From positions 28,496 through 92,495 of the forward strand of contig CABSEG010000005.1 in the NCBI GenBank assembly GCA_902476645.1: 64,000 bases of DNA, given 5' to 3'. Positions 43,867 to 58,781 of the stretch are shown here, piece by piece. A program made the position numbers and the translations under genes. Numbering within the stretch: position 1 is the stretch's first letter; every line of letters starts with the position of its first letter. The DNA is from an uncultured Lachnospiraceae bacterium. Lineage in GTDB: Bacteria; Bacillota; Clostridia; Lachnospirales; Lachnospiraceae. Under the pieces are notes generated by a model. The model was not told the DNA's origin and ran no database searches. It worked only from the letters and a program-made list of their open reading frames with translations.

Positions 43867-44643
43867 ATGAGAACCATTAAGAGATTTATGGCGGGGATAA
43901 CCGTCTGTGCTCTGCTGGTGTTTGGAGCATTGCCGGTTTGCGCTGAGGAGACAGTCAGATTCAAACTTGTACCAGACCCCATTGAAAAGGGAGAGGATTA
44001 TCTGACTATGACTTATGATCTGAAGGGAGGAGCCTCCTTTACCAGCGGAAAGGTGACCATTACCTATGATACAGAATACCTGGAATATTCCGACCACGAT
44101 CTGGGGGGCGTCCTGGCTAAGATGATGTCAAACGTGAAAGACCCTTACCAGGATCAGGGACAGGAAGGGGAAATTGTTATTGCATTTTCTTCCGAGGAGC
44201 CGGTGAAAGCAAACGATACGTTTTTAGATTTATACTTTGACTTAAAAAAGAAAGCAAAGGACGGGCAACAGTATCAGGTAAATATCCGGGTGGATGAGCT
44301 GTACAATGGGAGCGCACAGGTGAACTCAGTGATTGAGGAAGCTCCGATCACTGTGGGAGCTGTGTCGGATGAGGAGGCATTTGAGGAAGAACCGCAGGAG
44401 GAATCGCAGACAGAGCCTCAGACGCAAGCCCAGACGCAGGCTCAAACGCAACCGCAAACACAGGCTCAAACCCAGAAGCAGACCAAGGCTGCCAACCCAT
44501 CCACCCAGGCCCCAAAGTCGGCAGCGAAGGCTTCTAATGCCAAGACAGGGGATACTACCCAGGCGATACCCTTTGCAATAGGGGGGACACTGGCCGTATT
44601 TCTTTTGGGAGGACTGGCTTTGACCAGAAAAAAGAAACAATAA
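43867..44643 (+). CDS. Cell-surface cohesin-domain protein with sortase-like anchor
   Basis: A 258-residue exported protein: signal peptide (about 1-25, VCAEE), one cohesin-like beta-sandwich (about 28-165; [12 protein letters not shown] and [25 protein letters not shown] match the cohesin pattern), a Gln/Thr-rich linker with TQAQTQ-type repeats (about 175-205), then NAKTGDTTQ followed by a hydrophobic segment and RKKKQ. This end looks like a sortase signal of the NxKTG type or a simple membrane anchor. It would display one cohesin on the cell surface, ready to bind the dockerin encoded just upstream. Ordered cohesin and dockerin genes this small are unusual outside cellulosome producers. Confidence 0.8.
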   Translation: MRTIKRFMAGITVCALLVFGALPVCAEETVRFKLVPDPIEKGEDYLTMTYDLKGGASFTSGKVTITYDTEYLEYSDHDLGGVLAKMMSNVKDPYQDQGQEGEIVIAFSSEEPVKANDTFLDLYFDLKKKAKDGQQYQVNIRVDELYNGSAQVNSVIEEAPITVGAVSDEEAFEEEPQEESQTEPQTQAQTQAQTQPQTQAQTQKQTKAANPSTQAPKSAAKASNAKTGDTTQAIPFAIGGTLAVFLLGGLALTRKKKQ

Positions 44644-44662
44644 AAAACAGCAGGAGGCAATA

Positions 44663-45757
44663 ATGGAAAAGATAATCTTAACAGGGGACAGACCCACAGG
44701 AAAGCTTCATGTGGGACATTATGTGGGGTCCTTAAAGCGCAGAGTGGAGCTTCAAAACTCCGGAGAATATGATAAAATCTATATCATGATTGCAGATGCC
44801 CAGGCACTTACGGACAATGCGGATAATCCGGAAAAAGTGAGACAGAATATCGTGGAGGTGGCATTGGATTATCTGGCCTGTGGTCTGGATCCGGATAAAT
44901 CCACTCTGTTCATTCAGTCTCAGGTTCCCCAGCTTTGCGAGCTGTCCTTTTATTACATGAATCTGGTGACCGTTTCCAGGCTGCAGCGCAATCCCACTGT
45001 AAAGTCGGAGATTCAAATGCGGAATTTTGAAGCCAGTATTCCTGTGGGATTTTTTACTTATCCCATCAGTCAGGCTGCGGATATAACAGCCTTCCAGGCA
45101 ACCACGGTACCGGTGGGGGAAGATCAGCTTCCCATGCTGGAACAGACGAAGGAGATTGTCAGAAAGTTCAACTCGGTATATGGGGAAACTCTGGTGGAAC
45201 CGGAAATTTTGCTTCCGGGAAATCAAGCCTGTCTGCGCCTTCCCGGAATCGACGGAAAAGCGAAGATGAGCAAATCCCTGGGTAATTGCATTTATTTGTC
45301 AGAAGAAGAAGAGGATGTGCGTAAAAAGGTAATGTCCATGTATACGGATCCCAATCACATTCAAATCAGCGATCCGGGTACGGTAGAAGGAAATACCGTA
45401 TTTACCTATCTGGATGCCTTTAGCAAGCCGGAGCATTTCCAGGAGTACTTGCCGGATTATGCAAATCTGGATGAGCTCAAGGAGCACTATCGAAGAGGCG
45501 GTCTGGGAGATGTGAAGGTGAAAAAATTCCTGAACAAGGTGTTGCAGGAGGAGCTGGAACCGATTCGCAAGCGCAGGAGGGAATACCAGAAGGATATTGC
45601 CTATGTATTTGAAATTTTAAAGAAGGGAAGCGAAGTCGCCCGGGAGGCGGCTGCGGTAACTTTAGATCAGGTGAGAAGCTCAATGAAGATCAATTATTTT
45701 GATGATCTGGAGCTGATTCAGGAGCAAGTATCAAAATATCAGGAGTCAGAAAAATGA
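44663..45757 (+). CDS. trpS: Tryptophanyl-tRNA synthetase
   Basis: Class I synthetase charging tRNA(Trp). The 364-residue protein has the HIGH-equivalent in [13 protein letters not shown] and the KMSKS motif in KMSKSLGN (about residue 193). The extra length over the 330-residue form lies at the C-terminus ([20 protein letters not shown]). No T-box leader was seen in front of it; it starts 19 bases after the cohesin gene with AGGAGG upstream and overlaps the next gene by four bases. Confidence 0.95.
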   Translation: MEKIILTGDRPTGKLHVGHYVGSLKRRVELQNSGEYDKIYIMIADAQALTDNADNPEKVRQNIVEVALDYLACGLDPDKSTLFIQSQVPQLCELSFYYMNLVTVSRLQRNPTVKSEIQMRNFEASIPVGFFTYPISQAADITAFQATTVPVGEDQLPMLEQTKEIVRKFNSVYGETLVEPEILLPGNQACLRLPGIDGKAKMSKSLGNCIYLSEEEEDVRKKVMSMYTDPNHIQISDPGTVEGNTVFTYLDAFSKPEHFQEYLPDYANLDELKEHYRRGGLGDVKVKKFLNKVLQEELEPIRKRRREYQKDIAYVFEILKKGSEVAREAAAVTLDQVRSSMKINYFDDLELIQEQVSKYQESEK

Positions 45758-46113
45758 GTGTATTGTTTGTAGAATATCCCAAGTGTACCACTTGCCAGAG
45801 GGCAAAAAAATGGCTGGACAACCACGGAGTTTCCTATGAAGACCGGCACATAAAGGAGAATAACCCTACAGCGGAGGAGTTAAAGATTTGGTACGAGAGA
45901 AGCGGCCTGCCACTGAAGCGTTTTTTTAACACCAGCGGGCAGATTTACCGGAGCATGGCATTAAAGGACAAGCTTCCCTCCATGAGCCAGGAGGAGCAAC
46001 TGACGTTGCTGGCTACAGATGGAATGCTGGTAAAGCGGCCTCTTGTGGTGGGAGAAGATTTTGTACTGGTTGGATTCAAAGAAAAAGAGTGGGAAGAACA
46101 GCTGATCAAATAA
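45754..46113 (+). CDS. ArsC/Spx-family thioredoxin-fold protein
   Basis: A 119-residue protein of the ArsC/Spx/MgsR family. The N-terminal active site is [14 protein letters not shown] with a CxxC pair (Cys11 and Cys14 here), and [15 protein letters not shown] and [12 protein letters not shown] are typical of the family. Arsenate reductases need a single Cys with His/Arg residues; Spx-like regulators use the CxxC as a redox switch. Without ars genes nearby, a Spx-like or uncharacterised redox role is as likely as arsenate reduction. It overlaps trpS by four bases. Confidence 0.85.
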   Translation: MSVLFVEYPKCTTCQRAKKWLDNHGVSYEDRHIKENNPTAEELKIWYERSGLPLKRFFNTSGQIYRSMALKDKLPSMSQEEQLTLLATDGMLVKRPLVVGEDFVLVGFKEKEWEEQLIK

Positions 46114-46131
46114 AACAAGTGTCGTACTTGG

Positions 46132-46170
46132 CAGGGACGGTCTTAAGAAAGCAGGGCCAGTCCCTGTCTG
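46132..46170 (+). terminator. Hairpin after the ArsC/Spx-like gene
   Basis: CAGGGAC (46132-46138) pairs with GTCCCTG (46160-46166) around a 21-nt loop that can itself partly pair; TTTTC follows at about 46171. A plausible but not strong terminator. Confidence 0.45.
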
Positions 46171-46197
46171 TTTTCTATCGGACAGGAGGGAAAAAGG

Positions 46198-47586
46198 TTG
46201 ACAGATGAATATAGAGAAGCGCAACAGCAGGGGGAGACAGCAGGCAGACAGTCTGGTCAGCCGACGTACCTGAATAATACCTATGAGATCACGTCTAAGG
46301 TGGCATTTTTAATCGGGGTGGGCAGAGAGATGTTCGAGCGTGAGACCACCACGTTGAAACTGGAATGGTTTCTGCGGATGCAGGAGGACCAGGCGGCCAG
46401 AAATGTACGCAATCTGTCTGTTCTGCGAACGATTTTGTTTCGCCAGTATAAGCAGATCAGCTCGGAAATCTATTTTAATATGAAAAATTTAAACAGTCTG
46501 CCCCAATATATTCCCCAGAATCTGCTTGAAGATTTAGGGAGGGATGGCATTGAGGTGGTACATGCCAACTGGCAGATTAATCAGTATCTTGTCTTTGTGA
46601 GCACAGAAATCAAAAAGCGGATTGCGGATTGCAGACACTGGTTTCCTATCTGGATTAACTGGGACTATATCCGGGAGCTGTTTGTGATTCCGAAAATCAA
46701 TGAAAACCGGCAGCTAAAGAGTGTGTGGGGATACTATACCAACCATCTGGAACGGTACCCATACCAGATGTTTATCCAGTGGAAAGCCCAGAATGACGGA
46801 AATATCTTGCTAAACGATGAAAAGTTTGTAAAGGTGCTTTATGGTATTCACGGCAGGGCCTTTCAGGATCAAAATAAACTGAAGGACGCCAGCGATTATA
46901 CAAAGGCCAGTATATACAGCTTTATTGAGCAGGGCGAGAATATTGCTATTGTTGTGGACTGCGAGAACGCCGACTTGTTTAAGCTCTATTCCATGCTTCA
47001 GAATCTGGAGAGATCTTATCTGGATAAGGTAAAGAAGATTATTCTTTATAATGACATTCACACTTCCACAGGCTGGAAGCTGTTAAACCGGTTTGTGCAT
47101 ATTACAGTAGAACACAAGATGGTAAACCGGGTGAAGAACGATAAGTCTCTGGTGGATATTAAGCTGGCGGTAGGTACCTGCAGAGAATATTATGAGAACC
47201 ATATTGATTCTTTTATTTTAGTGTCTTCAGACTCCGATTACTGGGGGTTGATTACGGAGATGCCGGAGTGTCGCTTTATGGTGGTGGTGGAGTATGAGAA
47301 AAGCAGCGCATCTATTATCAATGCCATGAAAGAGAAGGATATTGCCTACTGCTATATGGATGACTTTTGTTCCAGCAATCTGGAGGCAATTCAGGCAGAC
47401 GCTCTGTTGATAGAAATCCGAAGCTATCTGAAGGAACATAGTATTTCCGTAAAGGAAATGTTTCAGAAAGCCATTACCAACACCAGAGTGACCATGAATG
47501 AGAAAGAGCTGGAGCAGTTTAAAAAGCGCTATCTGTCTAAAATGAAAGTCGTGATGCGCGATGGAAAGATAGAAATTGATCTGTAA
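46198..47586 (+). CDS. Large NYN (PIN-like) domain protein
   Basis: A 462-residue protein of unknown function. The C-terminal part (about 235-400) is a NYN/LabA-like PIN nuclease fold: AIVVDCENADLFKLYSML with the first acidic motif, KSLVDIKLAVGTCREYY with the second, and FILVSSDSDYWGLI with the third, giving the usual metal-binding Asp set. The first about 230 residues are a hydrophilic, aromatic-rich region I do not recognise (SEIYFNMKNLNSLPQYI; WFPIWINWDYIRELF); it could be an RNA-binding or regulatory domain. No signal or membrane segment. TTG 46198 is the start, with AGGAGGG (46184-46190) seven bases upstream. Likely an RNase or RNA-processing factor by fold; substrate unknown. Confidence 0.75.
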   Translation: MTDEYREAQQQGETAGRQSGQPTYLNNTYEITSKVAFLIGVGREMFERETTTLKLEWFLRMQEDQAARNVRNLSVLRTILFRQYKQISSEIYFNMKNLNSLPQYIPQNLLEDLGRDGIEVVHANWQINQYLVFVSTEIKKRIADCRHWFPIWINWDYIRELFVIPKINENRQLKSVWGYYTNHLERYPYQMFIQWKAQNDGNILLNDEKFVKVLYGIHGRAFQDQNKLKDASDYTKASIYSFIEQGENIAIVVDCENADLFKLYSMLQNLERSYLDKVKKIILYNDIHTSTGWKLLNRFVHITVEHKMVNRVKNDKSLVDIKLAVGTCREYYENHIDSFILVSSDSDYWGLITEMPECRFMVVVEYEKSSASIINAMKEKDIAYCYMDDFCSSNLEAIQADALLIEIRSYLKEHSISVKEMFQKAITNTRVTMNEKELEQFKKRYLSKMKVVMRDGKIEIDL

Positions 47587-47672
47587 GCTCAACGTCTGTA
47601 TTTGCAAATCGGAGAAATCTATAAAAATCCATAAGAAATCGAAACTTTTTCATAAAATATCGACAGGAATAG

Positions 47673-54551
<6,879 letters not shown>

Positions 54552-54559
54552 CAGGATAT

Positions 54560-54588
54560 GGGGGCAGGACCTTTGGGCCCTGCCCCCT
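54560..54588 (+). terminator. GC-rich hairpin after the beta-galactosidase gene
   Basis: GGGGGCAGG (54560-54568) pairs with CCTGCCCCC (54579-54587), 9 bp with a 10-nt loop; no T tract follows, so termination may be inefficient. Confidence 0.5.
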
Positions 54589-54608
54589 GTCTGTAATGAG
54601 AAAGCAGG

Positions 54609-54637
54609 TTGACAGAAAAAGATTCTTTTGTTAAGAT
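54609..54637 (+). promoter_or_regulatory. SigA-type promoter of the ABC-F leader transcript
   Basis: Consensus TTGACA (54609-54614), 17-bp spacer, TAAGAT (54632-54637). The transcript would start near 54644, leaving about 290 bases of leader before the ABC-F gene. Confidence 0.8.
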
Positions 54638-54666
54638 AGGAAAAAACAGAGAGGAGAAAAAGAAGG

Positions 54667-54684
54667 ATGATGATTTCTTGCTAA
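54667..54684 (+). CDS. Candidate leader peptide MMISC of the ABC-F attenuator
   Basis: A six-codon frame, ATG ATG ATT TCT TGC TAA, begins ten bases after GAGGAG (54651-54656), about 23 bases after the predicted transcription start. Tiny leader ORFs where an antibiotic stalls the ribosome are known in front of other ABC-F genes. Nothing in the five residues proves stalling, so the call rests on place and ribosome site. Confidence 0.45.
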   Translation: MMISC

Positions 54685-54746
54685 TTTGTTGGATCCGATT
54701 ATTGGATTTGCAGGCAGCGTGCAATGCCTGTTTTGGTGTGCCACAA

Positions 54747-54858
54747 TTGCAGGAAAATCATTCCATTCTTTTGTCTCTCAGAGTGTCAGATAGAGTTCAG
54801 AGGAACTCTGAAGCAAGCTGCTTCTGTGCCGCAGGAATGGATGTTCCTGCGGTTTTTT
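54747..54858 (+). promoter_or_regulatory. Attenuator: antiterminator arm, hairpins and terminator before the ABC-F gene
   Basis: CCGCAGGAA (54829-54837) and TTCCTGCGG (54844-54852) form a perfect 9-bp stem followed by T6 (54853-54858), a strong terminator inside the leader. The same 5'-arm sequence occurs earlier: TTGCAGGAA (54747-54755) can pair with the terminator's 3' arm (54844-54852), seven Watson-Crick pairs plus two G-U, a mutually exclusive antiterminator. Small hairpins GAGTTC/GAACTC (54793-54808) and GAAGC/GCTTC (54810-54824) lie between. Read-through would expose the downstream ABC-F gene only when the leader is remodelled. Confidence 0.75.
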
Positions 54859-54933
54859 GGTATACCTCCGGCATGGGAAGACGAAAAACGGGCTTATGAC
54901 CCAGTGTTTACAAATTGGAGGTGAGAAAGTAAG

Positions 54934-56412
54934 ATGTCGTGGATTTGTGTTGCGGATTTGACCTTTGGCTATGAGGACTCCTATGAGGATCTCTTTCAGC
55001 ACGTATCTTTTCAAATGGATACGGACTGGAAGTTGGGGCTTGTGGGAAGAAATGGAAGAGGAAAAACCACGTTCTTAAAATTATTATGCGGGGAGTATGC
55101 ATACAGTGGGTCTATCACGGCCAATGTGGAGATGACATACTTTCCTTATCCGGTGAAGGATCCTTCACGCACCGTTCTGGAGATCCTGGAGGAGGATATG
55201 CCGGAGGTGGAGATCTGGAAATTTTACCGGGAAATCCGGCTGCTGGACGTGGGAGAGGAAGTAGTATATCTTCCCTTTGAGAGTTTAAGCAGCGGGGAGA
55301 AGACGAAGGTTCTGCTGGCAGCGCTTTTTATCAGAGAAAATCGTTTTTTGCTGTTAGATGAACCGACCAATCATTTAGACCAGGGGGCTAGAGAGAAGGT
55401 CGGAGAATACCTGGAAAAGAAAAAGGGATTTATCCTGGTTTCCCATGACAGGAAGCTCCTGGACCAGGTGACAGATCATACGTTGGCCATAAACAGGACA
55501 GAGATCCAGGTACAGAAAGGAAACTTTTCATCCTGGTACGCAAACAAGGAAGCCCGGGATCAGATGGAACTGGCCAGAAATGAGAGACTGAAAGAGGATA
55601 TCCGGCGTCTGAAGCAGGCGGCCAGGCAGGCATCTGACTGGTCAGACCGGGTGGAAAAAACCAAATATGGACAGAAAATCGGTGGGTTAAAGCCAGATCG
55701 GGGCGCCATTGGACATAAGGCAGCTAAGATGATGAAGAGGGCCAAAACCCTGGAGCAACGCAAGCAAAAGGCAGTGGGGGAAAAAAGCAGTCTTTTGAGG
55801 GACGTAGAAACCGCAGAGGATCTGAAACTGTATCCCAAAAATTATCGTAAGGAAACTTTACTTACGGTACGGGACTTGTCTTTGGAATACGGAGACAAAA
55901 TGGTGTTCGAACATGTAAGCTTTCAGGTTCGGCGCCAAGACCGTATCTGTCTGAGAGGAAAAAATGGGTGCGGAAAGTCCAGCATCCTAAAGAGGGCACT
56001 GGGGATGCCAGTTCCCTGCACAGGGGTAATAGAGACAGGATCAGGGCTGCTGATTTCTTATGTGCCGCAGGATACCAATCAACTGAAGGGAAGACTGGAA
56101 GATTACGCGAAAGAGCTGGGGGTGGAGGAAGCTCTGTTTAAGTCCATGCTGCGAAAACTGGATTTTGAGCGGGAACAGTTTGGAAAAGAAATGCATAAGT
56201 TCAGCGAAGGGCAGAAGAAAAAGGTTTTGCTGGCGGGAAGTTTGTGTCAAAAAGCCCATTTGTATATCTGGGATGAGCCTTTAAATTATGTGGATGTGCT
56301 CTCGCGTATTCAGATAGAACATTTGATTCTGGAGTTTAGGCCAACACTTTTATTTGTGGAGCACGACACGGTGTTTCAGGAGAACATTGCCACTGGTTTT
56401 GTGGAATTATAG
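54934..56412 (+). CDS. ABC-F ribosomal protection protein, Lsa/CplR-like
   Basis: A 492-residue soluble protein with two ABC domains and no membrane segments, the mark of ABC-F factors that bind the ribosome E-site. Domain 1: Walker A GRNGRGKTTFLKLL, signature LSSGEKTKVLL, Walker B LLLDEPTNHLDQ. Domain 2: Walker A GKNGCGKSSILKRAL, signature FSEGQKKKVLLAGSL, Walker B LYIWDEPLNYVDV. The interdomain linker (about 200-300; GAIGHKAAKMMKRAKTLEQR) resembles the Lsa/CplR antibiotic-resistance group, known for resistance to lincosamides, streptogramin A and pleuromutilins. The attenuator leader supports a drug-inducible role. Resistance itself is an inference. Confidence 0.85.
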   Translation: MSWICVADLTFGYEDSYEDLFQHVSFQMDTDWKLGLVGRNGRGKTTFLKLLCGEYAYSGSITANVEMTYFPYPVKDPSRTVLEILEEDMPEVEIWKFYREIRLLDVGEEVVYLPFESLSSGEKTKVLLAALFIRENRFLLLDEPTNHLDQGAREKVGEYLEKKKGFILVSHDRKLLDQVTDHTLAINRTEIQVQKGNFSSWYANKEARDQMELARNERLKEDIRRLKQAARQASDWSDRVEKTKYGQKIGGLKPDRGAIGHKAAKMMKRAKTLEQRKQKAVGEKSSLLRDVETAEDLKLYPKNYRKETLLTVRDLSLEYGDKMVFEHVSFQVRRQDRICLRGKNGCGKSSILKRALGMPVPCTGVIETGSGLLISYVPQDTNQLKGRLEDYAKELGVEEALFKSMLRKLDFEREQFGKEMHKFSEGQKKKVLLAGSLCQKAHLYIWDEPLNYVDVLSRIQIEHLILEFRPTLLFVEHDTVFQENIATGFVEL

Positions 56413-56441
56413 GCAAAAAGAACGGGAACAGGATTGGACAT

Positions 56442-56470
56442 TTGGGTGGGAATGTGATATCCTGTATACT
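56442..56470 (+). promoter_or_regulatory. Candidate promoter for greA
   Basis: TTGGGT (56442-56447), 17-bp spacer, TATACT (56465-56470). The -35 is weak, the -10 good. Confidence 0.4.
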
Positions 56471-56526
56471 CAGTGGAGCGGTTTCGAGAGAGGAACATGC
56501 AGGTAAGAAAAGGAAGTGAGAAGAGC

Positions 56527-57030
56527 ATGTACGATAAGCTCACCGAGAGCGACATTAAAAAGATGCAGGAAGAGATTGATTACCGGAAACTGGTGGTACG
56601 CAAAGAGGCCCTAGAAGCAGTGAAAGAGGCGAGAGCCCATGGGGATTTGAGTGAAAACTTTGAATATCATGCGGCTAAAAAAGATAAAAACAGGAATGAG
56701 AGCCGTATTCGCTACCTGGAACGGATGATCAAGACCGCCCAGGTGGTAAGCGACACGTCCAAATCCGATGAAATTGGGCTGAACAATACCGTGGATGTAT
56801 ATTTTGAAGATGAGGATGAGACAGAAACGTATCGTCTGGTGACTACAATCCGGGGCAATTCTCTAAAAGGTTTGATCAGTATAGATTCTCCTATGGGAAA
56901 GGCACTGCTTGGACATAAGGAAGGAGAACGGGTTTATGTAAAGATTCGGGAAGACGCCGGATATTACGTTCAGATCAAAGCCATTCGAAAGACTGAGGAT
57001 GACAGCCAGGACAAAATAAGAAGCTTCTAA
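56527..57030 (+). CDS. greA: Transcript cleavage factor, GreA family
   Basis: Helps stalled RNA polymerase by stimulating cleavage of backtracked RNA. The 167-residue protein has the coiled-coil finger with ARAHGDLSENFEYHAAK (the tip acidic pair Asp/Glu, about 34-50), then a C-terminal FKBP-like domain (EIGLNNTVDVYFEDED; SPMGKALLGHKEGERVYVKI). I chose ATG 56527 because it gives the usual start MYDKLTESDIKKMQEEI and has GGAAGTGAG upstream; in-frame starts at 56473 and 56497 lengthen it by 18 or 10 residues. GC-rich terminator follows. It could be a second Gre paralogue in this genome. Confidence 0.9.
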   Translation: MYDKLTESDIKKMQEEIDYRKLVVRKEALEAVKEARAHGDLSENFEYHAAKKDKNRNESRIRYLERMIKTAQVVSDTSKSDEIGLNNTVDVYFEDEDETETYRLVTTIRGNSLKGLISIDSPMGKALLGHKEGERVYVKIREDAGYYVQIKAIRKTEDDSQDKIRSF

Positions 57031-57036
57031 AAAACT

Positions 57037-57072
57037 ATCCCCCCTACCGGCTTGCGGGCCGGCAGGGGGGAT
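57037..57072 (+). terminator. Strong hairpin terminator after greA
   Basis: ATCCCCCCT-A-CCGGC (57037-57051) pairs with GCCGG-C-AGGGGGGAT (57058-57072): 14 pairs with one internal A-C mismatch and a TTGCGG loop. The following GTTATAATTTT is only partly T-rich. Part of it doubles as promoter of the next operon. Confidence 0.75.
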
Positions 57073-57080
57073 GTTATAAT
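57052..57080 (+). promoter_or_regulatory. Promoter of the Opp/Nik-type operon, built into the greA terminator
   Basis: TTGCGG (57052-57057, the terminator loop), a 17-bp spacer that is the terminator's 3' arm, and consensus TATAAT (57075-57080). The five-gene ABC importer starts at 57147. Confidence 0.6.
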
Positions 57081-57146
57081 TTTCACAATTCGCAGACTTA
57101 GGCGAAAAAAGGCGCAGGCCAAAAAACGAGAGAGGAACGGAAAACG

Positions 57147-58781
57147 ATGAGAAAAAGACTATTCGCAATTCTGTGCGTCTGTTCTCTGGCAGCAGGGCTG
57201 TTGGCAGGCTGCAACGGAAAAAACGAACAGGAGAAACCCCAGGAAACCACACAGAAGGAGTCTGTTCAGACGGAGTCCCAGGATTCAGTGGTGGTCACTA
57301 TGCCCACTACCTCAGAGCCAGAGGCAGGCTTTGATCCAGCTTATGGATGGGGGGCAGGAGAGCACGTACATGAGCCACTGATCCAGAGTACGCTGACTAC
57401 CACCACCACAGATCTGGAGATTGGCAAGGATTTGGCTACAGATTACAGCGTCAGTGAGGACGGTCTGACCTGGACCGTAACAATCCGCGATGATGTTACC
57501 TTTACAGATGGAGAACCGCTGACCGCCAGGGATGTGGCTTTTACCTATAATAATGTGAAGAAAAACAGCAGTGTCAATGATTTTACCATGTTAAAAGAAG
57601 CTGTGGCGGTGGATGACACGACCGTGGAATTTCATATGGAAACTCCCTTTTCCATTTGGCCCTATACCATGGCCATTGTGGGAATTGTACCGGAACATGC
57701 TTACGATGAAACCTATGGGCAGCATCCTATCGGTTCCGGAAGATACATGATGAAGCAGTGGGATAAGGGGCAGCAGGTGATTTTCGAAGCCAATCCTGAT
57801 TACTACGGAGAGGAGCCAAAGATCAAAAAAGTGACGGTATTGTTTATGGAGGAGGATGCCGCTTTGGCCGCGGCCATGGCAGGCCAGGTGGATGTGGCCC
57901 ATACGGCAGCTTCCTATGCGGATCAGCCGATAGACGGTTATCAGCTTTTATCGGTGGCCTCTGTGGACAACCGGGGCTTTAATCTGCCGGCTATTAAGGA
58001 GCAACAGATGGACGGACTGACGGTGGGAAATGACGTGACTTCTGATCTCGCCATAAGAAGAGCCATTAACATCGGTTTGGACAGACAGGAAATGATAGAT
58101 AATGTGCTAAACGGCCATGGAACCCCGGCCTATAGCGTTTGTGATCAGATGCCCTGGTATAATGAGCAGGCCCAGGTGGAATACGATCCGGAACAGGCGA
58201 AAGCCATCTTAGAGGAGGCTGGATGGATAGAAGGAGAAGACGGAATCCGAGCCAAAGATGGAGTCAGAGCTTCTTTCACGCTGATGTTTCATCCGGAAGA
58301 TTCGGTAAGACAGGCCCTGGCTGAGGATACCAAGAATCAGTTACAGGAGATCGGCATCGAGGTGATCACGGAAGGGGCAGGTTGGGACGTGGCCTATGAC
58401 AGGGCGCAGTCCCAGGCTCTGATGTGGGGGTGGGGGGCGCATACACCCATGGAACTTTACAATATCTACCATAGTGCAGGAGAACAGGGACTGGCTCAGT
58501 ATTCCCCCTATGCCAATGAGACTGTGGATCAGTATATGGATGCGGCCTTAAAAAGCAATGATCTGGAAGAGTCTTATGAACTTTGGCAAAAGGCCCAGTG
58601 GGATGGAACCACGGGTGTGACCCAGCAGGGAGATATCCCTTGGATCTGGCTGTGTAATGTGGATCATCTTTACTTTGTAAGGGACGGACTTCAGGTGGCA
58701 GAGCAAAAGATTCATCCGCACGGTCATGGATGGTCTATTGTCAATAATGTGGATCAGTGGGAATGGAGTAAGGAACATTGA
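57147..58781 (+). CDS. ABC importer substrate-binding lipoprotein (SBP family 5)
   Basis: A 544-residue extracytoplasmic solute-binding lipoprotein of the Opp/Dpp/Nik family. The lipobox is LLAGC (Cys22); after a Gln/Glu/Thr-rich linker the family motifs follow: VSEDGLTWTVTIRDDVTFTDG, ARDVAFTYNNVK, GSGRYMMKQWDKGQQVIFEANPDYYGE (seen as separate motifs GSGRYMMKQW and NPDYYGE) and DLAIRRAINIGLDRQEMIDNVL. It delivers its ligand to the two permeases downstream. Substrate is uncertain: small peptides, nickel chelates or opine-like metallophores are all possible for this group. First gene of the operon. Confidence 0.88.
   Translation: MRKRLFAILCVCSLAAGLLAGCNGKNEQEKPQETTQKESVQTESQDSVVVTMPTTSEPEAGFDPAYGWGAGEHVHEPLIQSTLTTTTTDLEIGKDLATDYSVSEDGLTWTVTIRDDVTFTDGEPLTARDVAFTYNNVKKNSSVNDFTMLKEAVAVDDTTVEFHMETPFSIWPYTMAIVGIVPEHAYDETYGQHPIGSGRYMMKQWDKGQQVIFEANPDYYGEEPKIKKVTVLFMEEDAALAAAMAGQVDVAHTAASYADQPIDGYQLLSVASVDNRGFNLPAIKEQQMDGLTVGNDVTSDLAIRRAINIGLDRQEMIDNVLNGHGTPAYSVCDQMPWYNEQAQVEYDPEQAKAILEEAGWIEGEDGIRAKDGVRASFTLMFHPEDSVRQALAEDTKNQLQEIGIEVITEGAGWDVAYDRAQSQALMWGWGAHTPMELYNIYHSAGEQGLAQYSPYANETVDQYMDAALKSNDLEESYELWQKAQWDGTTGVTQQGDIPWIWLCNVDHLYFVRDGLQVAEQKIHPHGHGWSIVNNVDQWEWSKEH

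Noticed and set aside
44600..44662. T-box leader in front of trpS
   Set aside because: The gap is only 19 bases, too short for a T-box; no conserved T-box sequence is present.
54724..54924. 66-codon frame (MPVLVCHNC...) ending ten bases before the ABC-F gene
   Set aside because: No ribosome site, and it crosses the attenuator hairpins and terminator. A translated leader remains possible, but the RNA structure explains the region better.
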